34,133 nt of DNA, taken from Candidatus Nomurabacteria bacterium (lineage in GTDB: Bacteria; Patescibacteriota; Minisyncoccia; Phycocordibacterales; UBA9973). The notes below the pieces were generated by a model. That model was not told where the DNA came from. It saw only the letters and a program-made list of their open reading frames with translations, and ran no database searches. The stretch spans positions 6,540-40,672 of the forward strand of contig JACPLQ010000014.1 of the NCBI GenBank assembly GCA_016186435.1, written 5' to 3'. Positions 7,820 to 17,391 of the stretch are shown here, one piece after another. A program made the position numbers and the translations under genes. Every line of letters begins with the position of its first letter. The stretch's first letter is position 1.

Positions 7820-8443
7820 CTATTTTGATTGCAACTTCGCGATCTTTTTTAATTTTACTAACCCTCGGTCTTCAAGCTGCCTCACTCTTTCACGTGATAA
7901 ATTAATCTCATTGCCAACTTCCCTTAGTGTTTTTCCCTCCAGCCACCTTTTCCTAATAATTTCAGCTAGACGTTTGTCTTTTTTCTCGAACTCTGTAAGT
8001 ATTTGTTCCAGTCTGTTTTCATGTTTTAGCTCTTCGATCGGGTTTATAAATTCTTGGCGAGGCATACTTTTCTCTTTTTCCTTTTCTGACATTTCCTCCA
8101 GCGATACCAATATTTCCGGGGGTATTCTTTTTTTTCTGTGATTTTTAGTGTAAAAAGACGCAATGGCGTGATCTAAGTGAATATTTAAATATTTTTGTAT
8201 TTCATGTTCTTTTCTATTAAAATCAAGCGGGTTCTGTTGAATCAAAAGCTTCTGGTAAACATGTGCCAAAATTTCTTCCGCATCCCTCTCGGGGTTAGAA
8301 TAGCCACTCTTTTTTAACTTGTAAATACACCAGCGCGTTAAGTCTTTGTGGTATTTTTTGAAAATTTCTTCCACAGCCTTGGCTCTTTCCGAATCTTCTC
8401 CTGTTTCCTTTGGCTTATTTTTACTTGGCATTTCTATGTTCAT
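7820..8443 (-). CDS. Sigma-70-family-like protein with region 4 HTH
   Basis: LEGKTLREVGNEINLSRERVRQLEDRGLVKLKK matches sigma region 4.2. Confidence 0.75.
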   Translation of the reverse strand: MNIEMPSKNKPKETGEDSERAKAVEEIFKKYHKDLTRWCIYKLKKSGYSNPERDAEEILAHVYQKLLIQQNPLDFNRKEHEIQKYLNIHLDHAIASFYTKNHRKKRIPPEILVSLEEMSEKEKEKSMPRQEFINPIEELKHENRLEQILTEFEKKDKRLAEIIRKRWLEGKTLREVGNEINLSRERVRQLEDRGLVKLKKIAKLQSK

Positions 8444-8470
8444 ATATAGAGTTTACTCTCTTCTCTATAT

Positions 8471-8498
8471 TTGACAAGGATTTACAATCTGCTATTAT
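8471..8498 (+). promoter_or_regulatory. Putative tuf promoter TTGACA-16-TATTAT
   Basis: TTGACA 8471-8476, TATTAT 8493-8498; followed by ACTGCA/TGCAGT hairpin plus T run. Confidence 0.55.
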
Positions 8499-8532
8499 CT
8501 AAATAACTGCACTTTCTGCAGTTTTTCTATAT

Positions 8533-8612
8533 GTCCCGTCTGACGGGACGGCTGCGGGAGCGGTTTGGCATTATTAGTAATTTTCCGCCAAAGGCGGATC
8601 AGCCTCTGGCTG
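8533..8612 (+). repeat. Cluster of palindromes in tuf leader (GTCCCGTCtGACGGGAC; CCGCCaaaGGCGG; CAGCCtctGGCTG)
   Basis: Direct reading; CAGCCTCTGGCTG also at 4899-4911 inside pyrD. Confidence 0.8.
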
Positions 8613-8628
8613 AAATAATAAAAAATAT

Positions 8629-9819
<1,191 letters not shown>

Positions 9820-9876
9820 TTATAAATTACGAATAAAAATTTGAAATTCGTAATTGTCAGTTGGTAATTGAGTACT

Positions 9877-10293
9877 ATGACAACAGCACAGACAAAAACA
9901 AAAAGAGTCCCGACCAAAGTCGGGATCTCGACAAAGAAAAAGGTCGGGACCAAGGCTAAAGCTGTCAAGGCAGAAAAAGCAGAGGGGAAAGTGGTTCTTC
10001 GCATCCGAGTTCGCGCTTACGAGAGCAAAATCTTGGACGCTTCTGTTAAACAGATCATTGATACCGCAACGAGATACGATGCGAGTATCGTAGGTCCTGT
10101 GCCGCTGCCGACCGAAATAAAAAAATATACCGTCAATCGCTCTTCTTTTGTTTACAAAAACGCAAGAGAACAGTTTGAAATAAGAGTGCACAAAAGATTG
10201 ATTGATATTATAAATCCGAACACAAAGACCGTCGAGGCCCTTACTAATTTATCTCTGCCTTCCGGAGTTGATATTGACGTCAAGATGATGTAG
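9877..10293 (+). CDS. rpsJ: 30S ribosomal protein S10 with repeat-derived N-terminal extension
   Basis: Core RIRVRAYESKILDASVKQIIDTATR...GPVPLPT; extension contains TCCCGAC-CAAA-GTCGGGA palindrome 9908-9925. Confidence 0.93.
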   Translation: MTTAQTKTKRVPTKVGISTKKKVGTKAKAVKAEKAEGKVVLRIRVRAYESKILDASVKQIIDTATRYDASIVGPVPLPTEIKKYTVNRSSFVYKNAREQFEIRVHKRLIDIINPNTKTVEALTNLSLPSGVDIDVKMM

Positions 10294-10297
10294 TTAC

Positions 10298-10337
10298 AAG
10301 GACAGTCCTTAAGAGAGTTTCCCCAAGGACTGTCCTT
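10298..10337 (+). repeat. Inverted pair AAGGACAGTCCTT/AAGGACTGTCCTT between rpsJ and rplC
   Basis: 10298-10310 is the exact reverse complement of 10325-10337. Confidence 0.92.
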
Positions 10338-10345
10338 AAAATTCA

Positions 10346-10912
10346 ATGAAATTCATATTAGGAACAAAAGAAAATATGGCGGAGTATTTTTCCGAAGACG
10401 GAGCAGTCGTTCCGGTAACGATAGTTTCTGCGCCTCCAGTCACAATAAAACGCATATTCACCCAAGAAAAAGATGGCTATGATTCAGTGCAAGTGAAATT
10501 TGGAAAAGAAAAAAAAGAAAAACTAAAAGAATTCAGACTTAAACCTGCGGACAAAGTGGATATGAAAGAAGGAGACGCAATTGATGTTTCCAGCTTTGCC
10601 CCTGGCGACAAGATAACAGTCTCAAGTGTCTCCAAAGGTAAAGGTTTTCAGGGTGTGGTCAAAAGGCACGGCTTTGCCGGAGGTCCCCGTACGCACGGAC
10701 AGAAGCATTCAGAGCGCGAACCTGGATCTATCGGAGGGGGCTTGCGTACGCATGTGCCGAAAGGAATGAGAATGGCAGGAAGAATGGGTTCTGATAGAAT
10801 CACCCAGAAGAATCTACAAGTAGTTCTTGTAGATAAAGAAAATAATTTGATGCTTGTAAAGGGCGCAGTAGCCGGCAGGCGCGGAACTTTGGTAGAGGTA
10901 GTGGCCAGATAG
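10346..10912 (+). CDS. rplC: 50S ribosomal protein L3
   Basis: GKGFQGVVKRHGFAGGPRTHGQKHSEREPGSIG. Confidence 0.96.
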   Translation: MKFILGTKENMAEYFSEDGAVVPVTIVSAPPVTIKRIFTQEKDGYDSVQVKFGKEKKEKLKEFRLKPADKVDMKEGDAIDVSSFAPGDKITVSSVSKGKGFQGVVKRHGFAGGPRTHGQKHSEREPGSIGGGLRTHVPKGMRMAGRMGSDRITQKNLQVVLVDKENNLMLVKGAVAGRRGTLVEVVAR

Positions 10913-10942
10913 AGGCTAAACCTCTATCTAGAAAAGAAAATT

Positions 10943-11611
10943 ATGGAAGCAAAAATTTCAGCAAAAATATATAGTCAAAAAGGAGCCGAAGCAGGAAGCA
11001 TAGATCTTCCGGCAAAGGTTTTTGCTGTCAAGTGGCGCTCTGATCTCGTGCATCAAGTGGTAGAAGGCATGCGTTCAAACAAGCGCGCGGGTACTGCTGA
11101 CACCAAAGGACGCGGAGAAGTTCGCGGCGGAGGACGAAAGCCCTGGAAGCAAAAGGGCACAGGACGGGCTCGACATGGATCTACACGAAGCCCGATCTGG
11201 GTAGGCGGAGGCGTTACGCACGGACCGCTTGCGGAGAAGAATTATAAGAGAAAAATCACCAAGAAAATGCGCGCCCAGGCTCTTTTTTCCGTGCTTTCTA
11301 AAAAACTAAAAGACAATGAAATCCTTTTTGTTAATAGCCTCGCCCCAGCTGATATAAAGACAAAGAAAGCCGCAGAAGTTATGGAAAATTTAGCAAAAGC
11401 TGGAAATTTCAAGAATATAAAAACTAAAAATCCTAAAATTCTTATGGCTTTAAGCGATCGCAGTGAAAAAACAGAAAAGAGCTTCAGAAATATTTCAACA
11501 CTAGAAATCGTTTTTGTTAAAAACTTAAACCCACTGGATGTGCTGAATCACAAATATCTTTTAATTGAAAATCCTGAAGAAGCAGTTAAATTTTTAGAAT
11601 CAAGAATATAA
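10943..11611 (+). CDS. rplD: 50S ribosomal protein L4
   Basis: RAGTADTKGRGEVRGGGRKPWKQKGTGRARHGS. Confidence 0.96.
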   Translation: MEAKISAKIYSQKGAEAGSIDLPAKVFAVKWRSDLVHQVVEGMRSNKRAGTADTKGRGEVRGGGRKPWKQKGTGRARHGSTRSPIWVGGGVTHGPLAEKNYKRKITKKMRAQALFSVLSKKLKDNEILFVNSLAPADIKTKKAAEVMENLAKAGNFKNIKTKNPKILMALSDRSEKTEKSFRNISTLEIVFVKNLNPLDVLNHKYLLIENPEEAVKFLESRI

Positions 11612-11619
11612 AATATTTT

Positions 11620-11895
11620 ATGAATACGCAAATTATCAAAAATCCAAGAATAACTGAAAAAGCATCTAATTCTCTAGAACAAAATGTCTACACTTTTGAT
11701 ATTTCGCAATCTGCCAACAAGACTGAGATGAAGAAAGCAATTTTTGCTCTTTATAAGGTAAAGCCTCTCAAAGTAAATGTTCTAAGAGTGCCTAAAAAGA
11801 CGATTATGAAGAACAGAAGCAAAGAAGGCGTAAGAGGCGGAGGCAGAAAAGCGCTGGTATATTTGAAAAAGGGAGACAAAATAGAATTTATTTAA
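11620..11895 (+). CDS. rplW: 50S ribosomal protein L23
   Basis: NPRITEKASN...YTFDISQSANKTEMKKAIFALYKV. Confidence 0.95.
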   Translation: MNTQIIKNPRITEKASNSLEQNVYTFDISQSANKTEMKKAIFALYKVKPLKVNVLRVPKKTIMKNRSKEGVRGGGRKALVYLKKGDKIEFI

Positions 11896-11976
11896 TACGA
11901 AAATTATGCGAAAGCTACAAAAACCAACAAAAATTTTTGCAGACTTTCGTAAATTTTCGAATAATTTTAGTATAAT
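11893..11976 (+). repeat. Junction repeat copy 1 (rplW/rplB)
   Basis: taatacgaaaattatgcgaaagctacaaaaa...ttttcgaataattttagtataat; copies at 16469 and 20466. Confidence 0.95.
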
Positions 11977-12816
11977 ATGAAAACATACAAACCGACATCA
12001 AAATCCAGAAGACAAATGACCAATGTAAACTACAGGGATTTTTTGACAAGGTCTAGTCCTACCAAGTCTCTGACTTACGGATTCAGGCGCGCGGTCGGCA
12101 GGAACAGCGCCGGACGCATCACTATGCGCCACAAGGGTTCCGGCCACAAGCGCTTATATAGAGACGTGGATTTTTTATATAATAAAAAAGATATTCCGGC
12201 GAAAATAAAAACTATTGAGTATGATCCGAACCGAAGCGCCTTCATTGGCCTCGCGGTTTACAAAGACGGAGAAAAGAGGTATGTGGTTATTCCAAAATCT
12301 GTAAAAGCGGGAGACACTTTTATTGTATCCGCTAAAGCATCTCTTTCAGCAGGGAATAGGCTTCCTCTTAAAAACATTCCAGTAGGAACATTTGTTTACA
12401 ACATTGAAATAAAACCCATGGGCGGAGCCAAGATCGGCCGTTCAGCAGGAATTTTTGCGCAAGTTGTAGCCAACGCAGACGGGTATACAAACTTGAAAAT
12501 GCCTTCTTCAGAGGTAAGGAAAATAAATGAAGAATGCTGGGCGTCTGTCGGAACTGTTTCTAACGAAGAACATCATCTGGAAAATTACGGAAAGGCAGGG
12601 CGATCACGCTGGAAAGGAATTCGTCCTACAGTTCGCGGTACAGCCATGAACCCCGTAGATCATCCGTACGGCGGCGGCGAGGGCCGGCAGGGCCGCGGCA
12701 CCAAGAGGCCGAAAACCATGTGGGGCAAGGTGACCGGCGGACGCAAGACAAGACATCCGAAAAAATATTCCAATGTGTTTATGGTTTCCCGCAGAAAGAC
12801 CGGAAAGAATAAATAA
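11977..12816 (+). CDS. rplB: 50S ribosomal protein L2
   Basis: RGTAMNPVDHPYGGGEGR. Confidence 0.97.
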   Translation: MKTYKPTSKSRRQMTNVNYRDFLTRSSPTKSLTYGFRRAVGRNSAGRITMRHKGSGHKRLYRDVDFLYNKKDIPAKIKTIEYDPNRSAFIGLAVYKDGEKRYVVIPKSVKAGDTFIVSAKASLSAGNRLPLKNIPVGTFVYNIEIKPMGGAKIGRSAGIFAQVVANADGYTNLKMPSSEVRKINEECWASVGTVSNEEHHLENYGKAGRSRWKGIRPTVRGTAMNPVDHPYGGGEGRQGRGTKRPKTMWGKVTGGRKTRHPKKYSNVFMVSRRKTGKNK

Positions 12817-12817
12817 C

Positions 12818-12895
12818 CTCACCCCGTATGCTTCGCATCCACCCCTCTCCATAATTTAAATTATGGAGAGGGGCTGGGGAGAGGTTTCCCCCTGA
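12818..12895 (+). repeat. CCCCTCTCC palindrome family, copy 1, with 32-bp perfect palindrome core at 12842-12873
   Basis: CCCCTCTCCATAATTTAAATTATGGAGAGGGG; related copies at 25559 and 28577. Confidence 0.92.
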
Positions 12896-12936
12896 CAAGG
12901 GGGTTAGGGGGTTGTATTTCTTTTCCACATGAGCTA

Positions 12937-12966
12937 TTGCATTATATTTGATTTATTGCTTAGAAT
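12937..12966 (+). promoter_or_regulatory. Putative promoter TTGCAT-18-TAGAAT
   Basis: Upstream of small ORFs with strong SD. Confidence 0.4.
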
Positions 12967-12988
12967 ATAAGTGAAAGGAGGTGATAAA

Positions 12989-13066
12989 ATGTCAAAGGCA
13001 AAGGAATCCCGGCGTCGCGAGCGACGCGACGCCAAGCTCGAACTCCGCAAGGAGCTCAAAGGCTGA
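12989..13066 (+). CDS. 25-aa charged small ORF with extended SD
   Basis: MSKAKESRRRERRDAKLELRKELKG; preceded by AAAGGAGGTGAT. Confidence 0.5.
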   Translation: MSKAKESRRRERRDAKLELRKELKG

Positions 13067-13123
13067 TTTTTTTGCGGGAAAAAAAATTTGCGGGGAGCGT
13101 GCCCCGCGGAAAGGAGGAAGGCG

Positions 13124-13261
13124 ATGACCAAGAAGAGCGCTCCGCCGGCGAAACCGCCGGCCCGACCTCTCCCCGTTCTGGTCGTCCGGTCAGCCCCCTG
13201 GGGCTGGCCGCACCGCGTCATATTGGCGCGGATGGTCTCCCGTTCCCTCCCCTCCCGGTAA
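13124..13261 (+). CDS. 45-aa Pro/Arg-rich small ORF
   Basis: MTKKSAPPAKPPARPLPVLVVRSAPWGWPHRVILARMVSRSLPSR; preceded by AAAGGAGG. Confidence 0.4.
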   Translation: MTKKSAPPAKPPARPLPVLVVRSAPWGWPHRVILARMVSRSLPSR

Positions 13262-13318
13262 CCCGCCGGGAAGGACGACCCGGGGACGCCACAGTCCTCT
13301 AGTCCTTCCCATCGATCG

Positions 13319-13355
13319 GCCGTTTAGCTCCCAGCTGAACGGCCATCACTCTTTT
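13319..13355 (+). terminator. Putative terminator GCCGTTTAGCT-CCC-AGCTGAACGGC followed by T-rich tract
   Basis: Near-perfect stem then ctttttacctattttt. Confidence 0.6.
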
Positions 13356-13367
13356 TACCTATTTTTA

Positions 13368-13395
13368 TTGACATTTTTCTTGAATTTGTTAGTAT
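13368..13395 (+). promoter_or_regulatory. Putative rpsS promoter TTGACA-16-TAGTAT
   Basis: TTGACA 13368-13373, TAGTAT 13390-13395. Confidence 0.6.
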
Positions 13396-13425
13396 CATTC
13401 AAGGCTCAAATGAGAGCCGTTTTAT

Positions 13426-13794
13426 TTGTTTAACGAAAAAATATTGACCAGAAGCATTAAAAAAGGACTTTATGTCAACGAACGCCTGCTAAAAAAGATA
13501 GCCGGCAAAAATCCGCTCCAAACCCCTATGATCAAGGTCTGGCAGAGGGCTTCGGTCATCTCGCCGGAAATGCTAGGATTTACTTTCGGCGTTTATAACG
13601 GCAAGAGCCATTTGGAGGTTCTGATTACTGAAGACATGGTGGGGCACAGGCTTGGTGAATTTTCCCCGACAAAGAAATTCATCAAGCACGGAGGAAAGAT
13701 GCAGAAAGAGCTTGAAATGAAAAAGAAGGAAGCAGAAATAGCGGCTGCTAAGGGAGCAACTGCAGCAGCAGACGACGCAAAGAAAAAAAGTTAA
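13426..13794 (+). CDS. rpsS: 30S ribosomal protein S19 (TTG start)
   Basis: TRSIKKGLYVNERLLKKI...VYNGKSHLEVLITEDMVGHRLGEFSPTKKF. Confidence 0.94.
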   Translation: MFNEKILTRSIKKGLYVNERLLKKIAGKNPLQTPMIKVWQRASVISPEMLGFTFGVYNGKSHLEVLITEDMVGHRLGEFSPTKKFIKHGGKMQKELEMKKKEAEIAAAKGATAAADDAKKKS

Positions 13795-13919
13795 AGGATA
13801 TGAATCCCGAACGAAATCGCGGACGCATAAAATAAACAAAATTATGAAAAGTATAAAAAATATTATTAATAACAAAACAAAGGGTATCGCGTAAGCGTAC
13901 GCGCCCTATTTCGTACGGG

Positions 13920-14297
13920 ATGAAAGCTTTTTTAAAAAATTACAGACAATCACCCAGAAAAGTCCGCCTCGTAGCGGGACTTTTAAAAGGCAAGAATGTA
14001 AGCGATGCAGTGGCTGAATTGGATTTCTTAGCCAAGCGCGCAGGAGTTCCGATCAAGAAACTTCTGCTTTCAGCAGTGGCCAATGCGAAACAACAGGGAG
14101 TAGAAATGGAAAATTTATTTATAAAAGAATTGCGGGTAGACAAGGGAATAGTGATGAAAAGGATGATGCCGGCGGCCATGGGAAGCGGACACAGGATAAA
14201 CAAGCGCACCAGCCACATTAAGCTCGTTCTTGGGGAACGAGCAATGACCAATGACAAATTACCAATTATCAAAACAAAAAAGAAAGTTCGTCATTAG
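13920..14297 (+). CDS. rplV: 50S ribosomal protein L22
   Basis: SPRKVRLVAGLLKGK...RMMPAAMGSGHRINKRTSHIKLVLGE. Confidence 0.94.
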   Translation: MKAFLKNYRQSPRKVRLVAGLLKGKNVSDAVAELDFLAKRAGVPIKKLLLSAVANAKQQGVEMENLFIKELRVDKGIVMKRMMPAAMGSGHRINKRTSHIKLVLGERAMTNDKLPIIKTKKKVRH

Positions 14298-14325
14298 TCA
14301 TTGGAAATTTATCATTTAATAATTT

Positions 14326-15051
14326 ATGTCAAAAATAGTTCATCCATATGCGCATAGATTGATAATACTAAGAGACTGGAAGTCGCGCTGGTTTGCTGAT
14401 CCGAAAAAATATGTCGCCTATTTGAAGGGGGATGTTTTGATACGGCAATGGCTGGAAAAGAAATTGCGCGGAATGTATGTATCTACTATTGAGATAGAAA
14501 GAAGCCGAAAAGCTACTCGTTTTATAATAAAAACTTCTCGTCCGGGGCTTATCATCGGCAGGTCCGGTGAAGGCGCGACAAAACTTAAGGAAGAAATTTT
14601 GAAAAAGATGGATCATCTGAAACTTCCAAGACCGGAAGATTTCAAACTGGAAATAATGGAAATTTCAAATCCGGAAGCTGATGCCGCTATTGTTGCCTAT
14701 ATGATTGCCGAAGGACTAGAAAAGAGAATGCCTTATCGCCGAGTTATAAAGCAGATAATTGAAAAAGTGATACAGGCGCACGGAGTGGAAGGAGCAAGAA
14801 TAGTATTGGGAGGCCGCTTGGGGGGAGCAGAAATTGCCCGTACGGAGGAGCTTAAGAGGGGTTCCGTCCCGCTCCAGAGCTTCCGCGCGGATATAGATTT
14901 TAAGCGGGAACGCGCGATTCTGTCTTACGGAACCATTGGCATCAAGGTTTGGATATATCGCGGTAAAATTTTCGCGGATAAAAAGCCTGCCAAGACCGCT
15001 TATTCCACTTCTCCTAAAGGCGAAAAAGAAAGCAATTTAAAAACAGATTAG
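14326..15051 (+). CDS. rpsC: 30S ribosomal protein S3
   Basis: RPGLIIGRSGEGATKLKEEI (KH domain), GARIVLGGRLGGAEIARTE. Confidence 0.96.
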   Translation: MSKIVHPYAHRLIILRDWKSRWFADPKKYVAYLKGDVLIRQWLEKKLRGMYVSTIEIERSRKATRFIIKTSRPGLIIGRSGEGATKLKEEILKKMDHLKLPRPEDFKLEIMEISNPEADAAIVAYMIAEGLEKRMPYRRVIKQIIEKVIQAHGVEGARIVLGGRLGGAEIARTEELKRGSVPLQSFRADIDFKRERAILSYGTIGIKVWIYRGKIFADKKPAKTAYSTSPKGEKESNLKTD

Positions 15052-15078
15052 TAGTTCGGCAGGCTTACCATAAAATAT

Positions 15079-15510
15079 ATGTTAATACCCAAAAAAGTAA
15101 AATTTAGAAAATGGCAGACCGGACGCAGTCTTAAAAAGACTACCAAGGCTCGCGACACCCGCGGCATAAAGCTTGCTTTCGGTTCTTACGGACTAAAATC
15201 CGAATCTCAAGCCCGCATAAAATCTACCCATATAGAATCCGCCCGAAAAGTTATTTCCCGCACACTCACGAAGACAGGCAAATACTGGGTGCGGATTTTC
15301 CCGGACAGGCCTTTTACCGCGAAAGCCGCGGAAGTGGGCATGGGAAAGGGAAAAGGAGATCCGCAGGGATATTGTTTTGATGTTTTACCCGGCCGTATTA
15401 TTTTTGAAGTTGACGGCGCGGAAGAAAAAGTTGCCCACGAAGCGCTTCGAAAAGCCGGCAGCAAGCTTCCGGTGAAGACGAGAATAATCAGCCGAGCGCA
15501 TAATCAGTAA
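15079..15510 (+). CDS. rplP: 50S ribosomal protein L16
   Basis: YWVRIFPDRPFTAKAAEVGMGKGKGDPQGY. Confidence 0.97.
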   Translation: MLIPKKVKFRKWQTGRSLKKTTKARDTRGIKLAFGSYGLKSESQARIKSTHIESARKVISRTLTKTGKYWVRIFPDRPFTAKAAEVGMGKGKGDPQGYCFDVLPGRIIFEVDGAEEKVAHEALRKAGSKLPVKTRIISRAHNQ

Positions 15511-15520
15511 AAATAATAAA

Positions 15521-15724
15521 ATGGCAAAAGCAAGTAAAAAATTAAAAGAAGATTTAAAAGGAATAAAGAGGGGCGAGCTAGAAAAGAAACTCACTGCTTT
15601 AAAAGAAGAAGTTCGCGTTACTCATTTTAAAGCTGAAGGCTCACGTTCAAAGAATGTAAAAGAGCTTGCGGGCTTAAAAAAAGAAATCGCTCGAGTTTTA
15701 ACTCATATGAAGCAAGCAAAATAA
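15521..15724 (+). CDS. rpmC: 50S ribosomal protein L29
   Basis: Position and [19 protein letters not shown]...[10 protein letters not shown]. Confidence 0.9.
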   Translation: MAKASKKLKEDLKGIKRGELEKKLTALKEEVRVTHFKAEGSRSKNVKELAGLKKEIARVLTHMKQAK

Positions 15725-15728
15725 TTTT

Positions 15729-16034
15729 ATGACAACAAAAAAAATACAAGAGAATACAGAAAAGAAAAGCCTGCCTGCCGGTAGGCAGGGTAATATTTTA
15801 AAAGGCGTAGTTACTTCTGATAAGATGGATAAGACTGTTGTCGTTTCAGTGTCTAGATTTATCAAGCATTCGCTCTATGGAAAGTTTTACAAAGTGAGCA
15901 AAAAATACAAGGCGCACGACGAAGCAAACAAGTTTAAAACAGGAGACCATGTGGAAATAATTGAAACTAAGCCTATTTCCAAAGATAAGAGATTTCGGGT
16001 CGTCTTGAGACCCGACCCTGTTAAATCGCCCTAA
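15729..16034 (+). CDS. rpsQ: 30S ribosomal protein S17
   Basis: [44 protein letters not shown]. Confidence 0.94.
   Translation: MTTKKIQENTEKKSLPAGRQGNILKGVVTSDKMDKTVVVSVSRFIKHSLYGKFYKVSKKYKAHDEANKFKTGDHVEIIETKPISKDKRFRVVLRPDPVKSP
15770..15789 (+). repeat. In-frame 20-bp palindrome in rpsQ (encodes LPAGRQG)
   Basis: cctgcctgccggtaggcagg. Confidence 0.85.
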
Positions 16035-16067
16035 GGGCGCCGCGAAGCGGATTTAACAGGGTGATTA
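16016..16067 (+). repeat. Three-way-junction palindrome overlapping rpsQ stop
   Basis: CCCTGTTAAATC ... GATTTAACAGGG outer stem; inner GCCC-TAA-GGGC (TAA is the stop) and CCGC-GAA-GCGG. Confidence 0.85.
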
Positions 16068-16099
16068 TTTTATAATCGCTTCGCTCAATAAAATTAATC

Positions 16100-16471
16100 A
16101 TGATACAAAACGAAACATTAGTAAAAATAACAGACAACGCCGGAGGCACCGTAGGAAAGGTGTTCAAGATTTTAGGCTCCTCCAAAAAGAGATATGCGAC
16201 TTTGGGAGAGATAGTTATCATCTCTGTTAAAGTAGCCAGTCCCAGAAAAATGGTAAAGAAGAAAGATGTGCATCAGGCTGTCGTCGTGCGCACGCGCGGA
16301 GCTTACAGACGAAAGGATGGTTCATATATTCGTTTTGACGATAACGCGGTAGTAATTTTAGAAAAAGGAAAGAAAGATCCAAAAGCTGGACGCGTATTCG
16401 GTCCGATCCCGAGGGAATTGGCAGAAAAAGGATTCCAGAAGATAATATCTTTAGCGCAGGAAGTCATATAA
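16100..16471 (+). CDS. rplN: 50S ribosomal protein L14
   Basis: MIQNETLVKITDNAGG...VVVRTRGAYRRKDGSYIRFDDNAVV. Confidence 0.96.
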   Translation: MIQNETLVKITDNAGGTVGKVFKILGSSKKRYATLGEIVIISVKVASPRKMVKKKDVHQAVVVRTRGAYRRKDGSYIRFDDNAVVILEKGKKDPKAGRVFGPIPRELAEKGFQKIISLAQEVI

Positions 16472-16556
16472 TACGAAAATTATGCGAAAGCTACAAAAAA
16501 CAACAAAAATTTTTCGCAGATTTTCGTAAATTTTCGAATAATTTTAGTATAATAAC
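16469..16556 (+). repeat. Junction repeat copy 2 (rplN/rplX)
   Basis: Near identical to 11893-11976. Confidence 0.95.
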
Positions 16557-16778
16557 ATGAAAATCAAAACAGGAGACAATATAATAATAATTACCGGCAA
16601 AGACAAGGGCAAAAAAGGCAAAGTCGTCCGTGCCATGCCGAAAGAAAATAAAGTCGTAGTGGAAGGCTTGAACATGATGAAGAAGCACCAGCGCCCCAGG
16701 AAGTCCGGAGAAAAAGGCACCATGATAAATATGGCGATGCCTATTCACGTTTCCAATGTCACAAAGCCGGTTAAATAA
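16557..16778 (+). CDS. rplX: 50S ribosomal protein L24
   Basis: MKIKTGDNIIIITGKDKGKKGKVV. Confidence 0.95.
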   Translation: MKIKTGDNIIIITGKDKGKKGKVVRAMPKENKVVVEGLNMMKKHQRPRKSGEKGTMINMAMPIHVSNVTKPVK

Positions 16779-16782
16779 AAAA

Positions 16783-17331
16783 ATGAAGCACTTAACTGTA
16801 AAAGAAAAAGAAGCCGGAGCGTATGAAAAAATGAAGGAAGTTTTTCATTACAAGAATCCTATGGCAGCCCCGAGAATTATGAAAGTAGTGATAAATACCG
16901 GCACCGGCACCGCCATGAAGAAAGACAAGAACAAAAACGAGGTCATCACCTTGCGCTTGGCAAAAATTACCGGCCAAAAACCATCGCTCCGGGGCGCCAA
17001 GCAGTCAATTTCCTCTTTCAAGGTTCGCCAGGGCGACCCGATCGGGGCCATGGTAACCCTCCGCGGCAAAAGAATGTACGCCTTTTTGGAGAAGCTCATA
17101 AACGTTGCTTTGCCGCGCACCAAAGACTTTCGCGGCATCAAGAGGGATGCGGTAGACAGCGTCGGCAACCTGACCATCGGCATCAAAGAGCACACCATCT
17201 TTCCGGAAACTGCGGACGAGGATATCAAGGATATTTTCGGCATGTCGGTTACCCTGATTTCCACGGCCAGAAATAAAAAAGAGGGCCTAGCATTTTTTGA
17301 AAATCTCGGCGTGCCGTTCAAGAAAGAATAA
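16783..17331 (+). CDS. rplE: 50S ribosomal protein L5
   Basis: NPMAAPRIMKVVINTG...ITGQKPSLRGAKQSISSFKVRQGDPIGAMVTLRG. Confidence 0.96.
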   Translation: MKHLTVKEKEAGAYEKMKEVFHYKNPMAAPRIMKVVINTGTGTAMKKDKNKNEVITLRLAKITGQKPSLRGAKQSISSFKVRQGDPIGAMVTLRGKRMYAFLEKLINVALPRTKDFRGIKRDAVDSVGNLTIGIKEHTIFPETADEDIKDIFGMSVTLISTARNKKEGLAFFENLGVPFKKE

Positions 17332-17391
17332 AATAATTACTGAGTTAACTCATAAATTTGCTTAATTTATTTGTGGGTTTATAATATAAAT

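Noticed and set aside
7620-8141. Plus-strand 173-aa ORF
   Set aside because: Overlaps the better supported ORF 7478-7801 and lies antisense to the sigma-like gene.
9820-9876. AT-rich inverted repeat before rpsJ (ttacgaat...attcgtaa) as a specific regulatory site
   Set aside because: Low-complexity AT-rich repeat; no specific function supported.
13072-13302. 76-aa ORF in the GC-rich insert
   Set aside because: Alternative frame; the ORF at 13124 has a properly spaced SD and this one begins in a repeat-like region.
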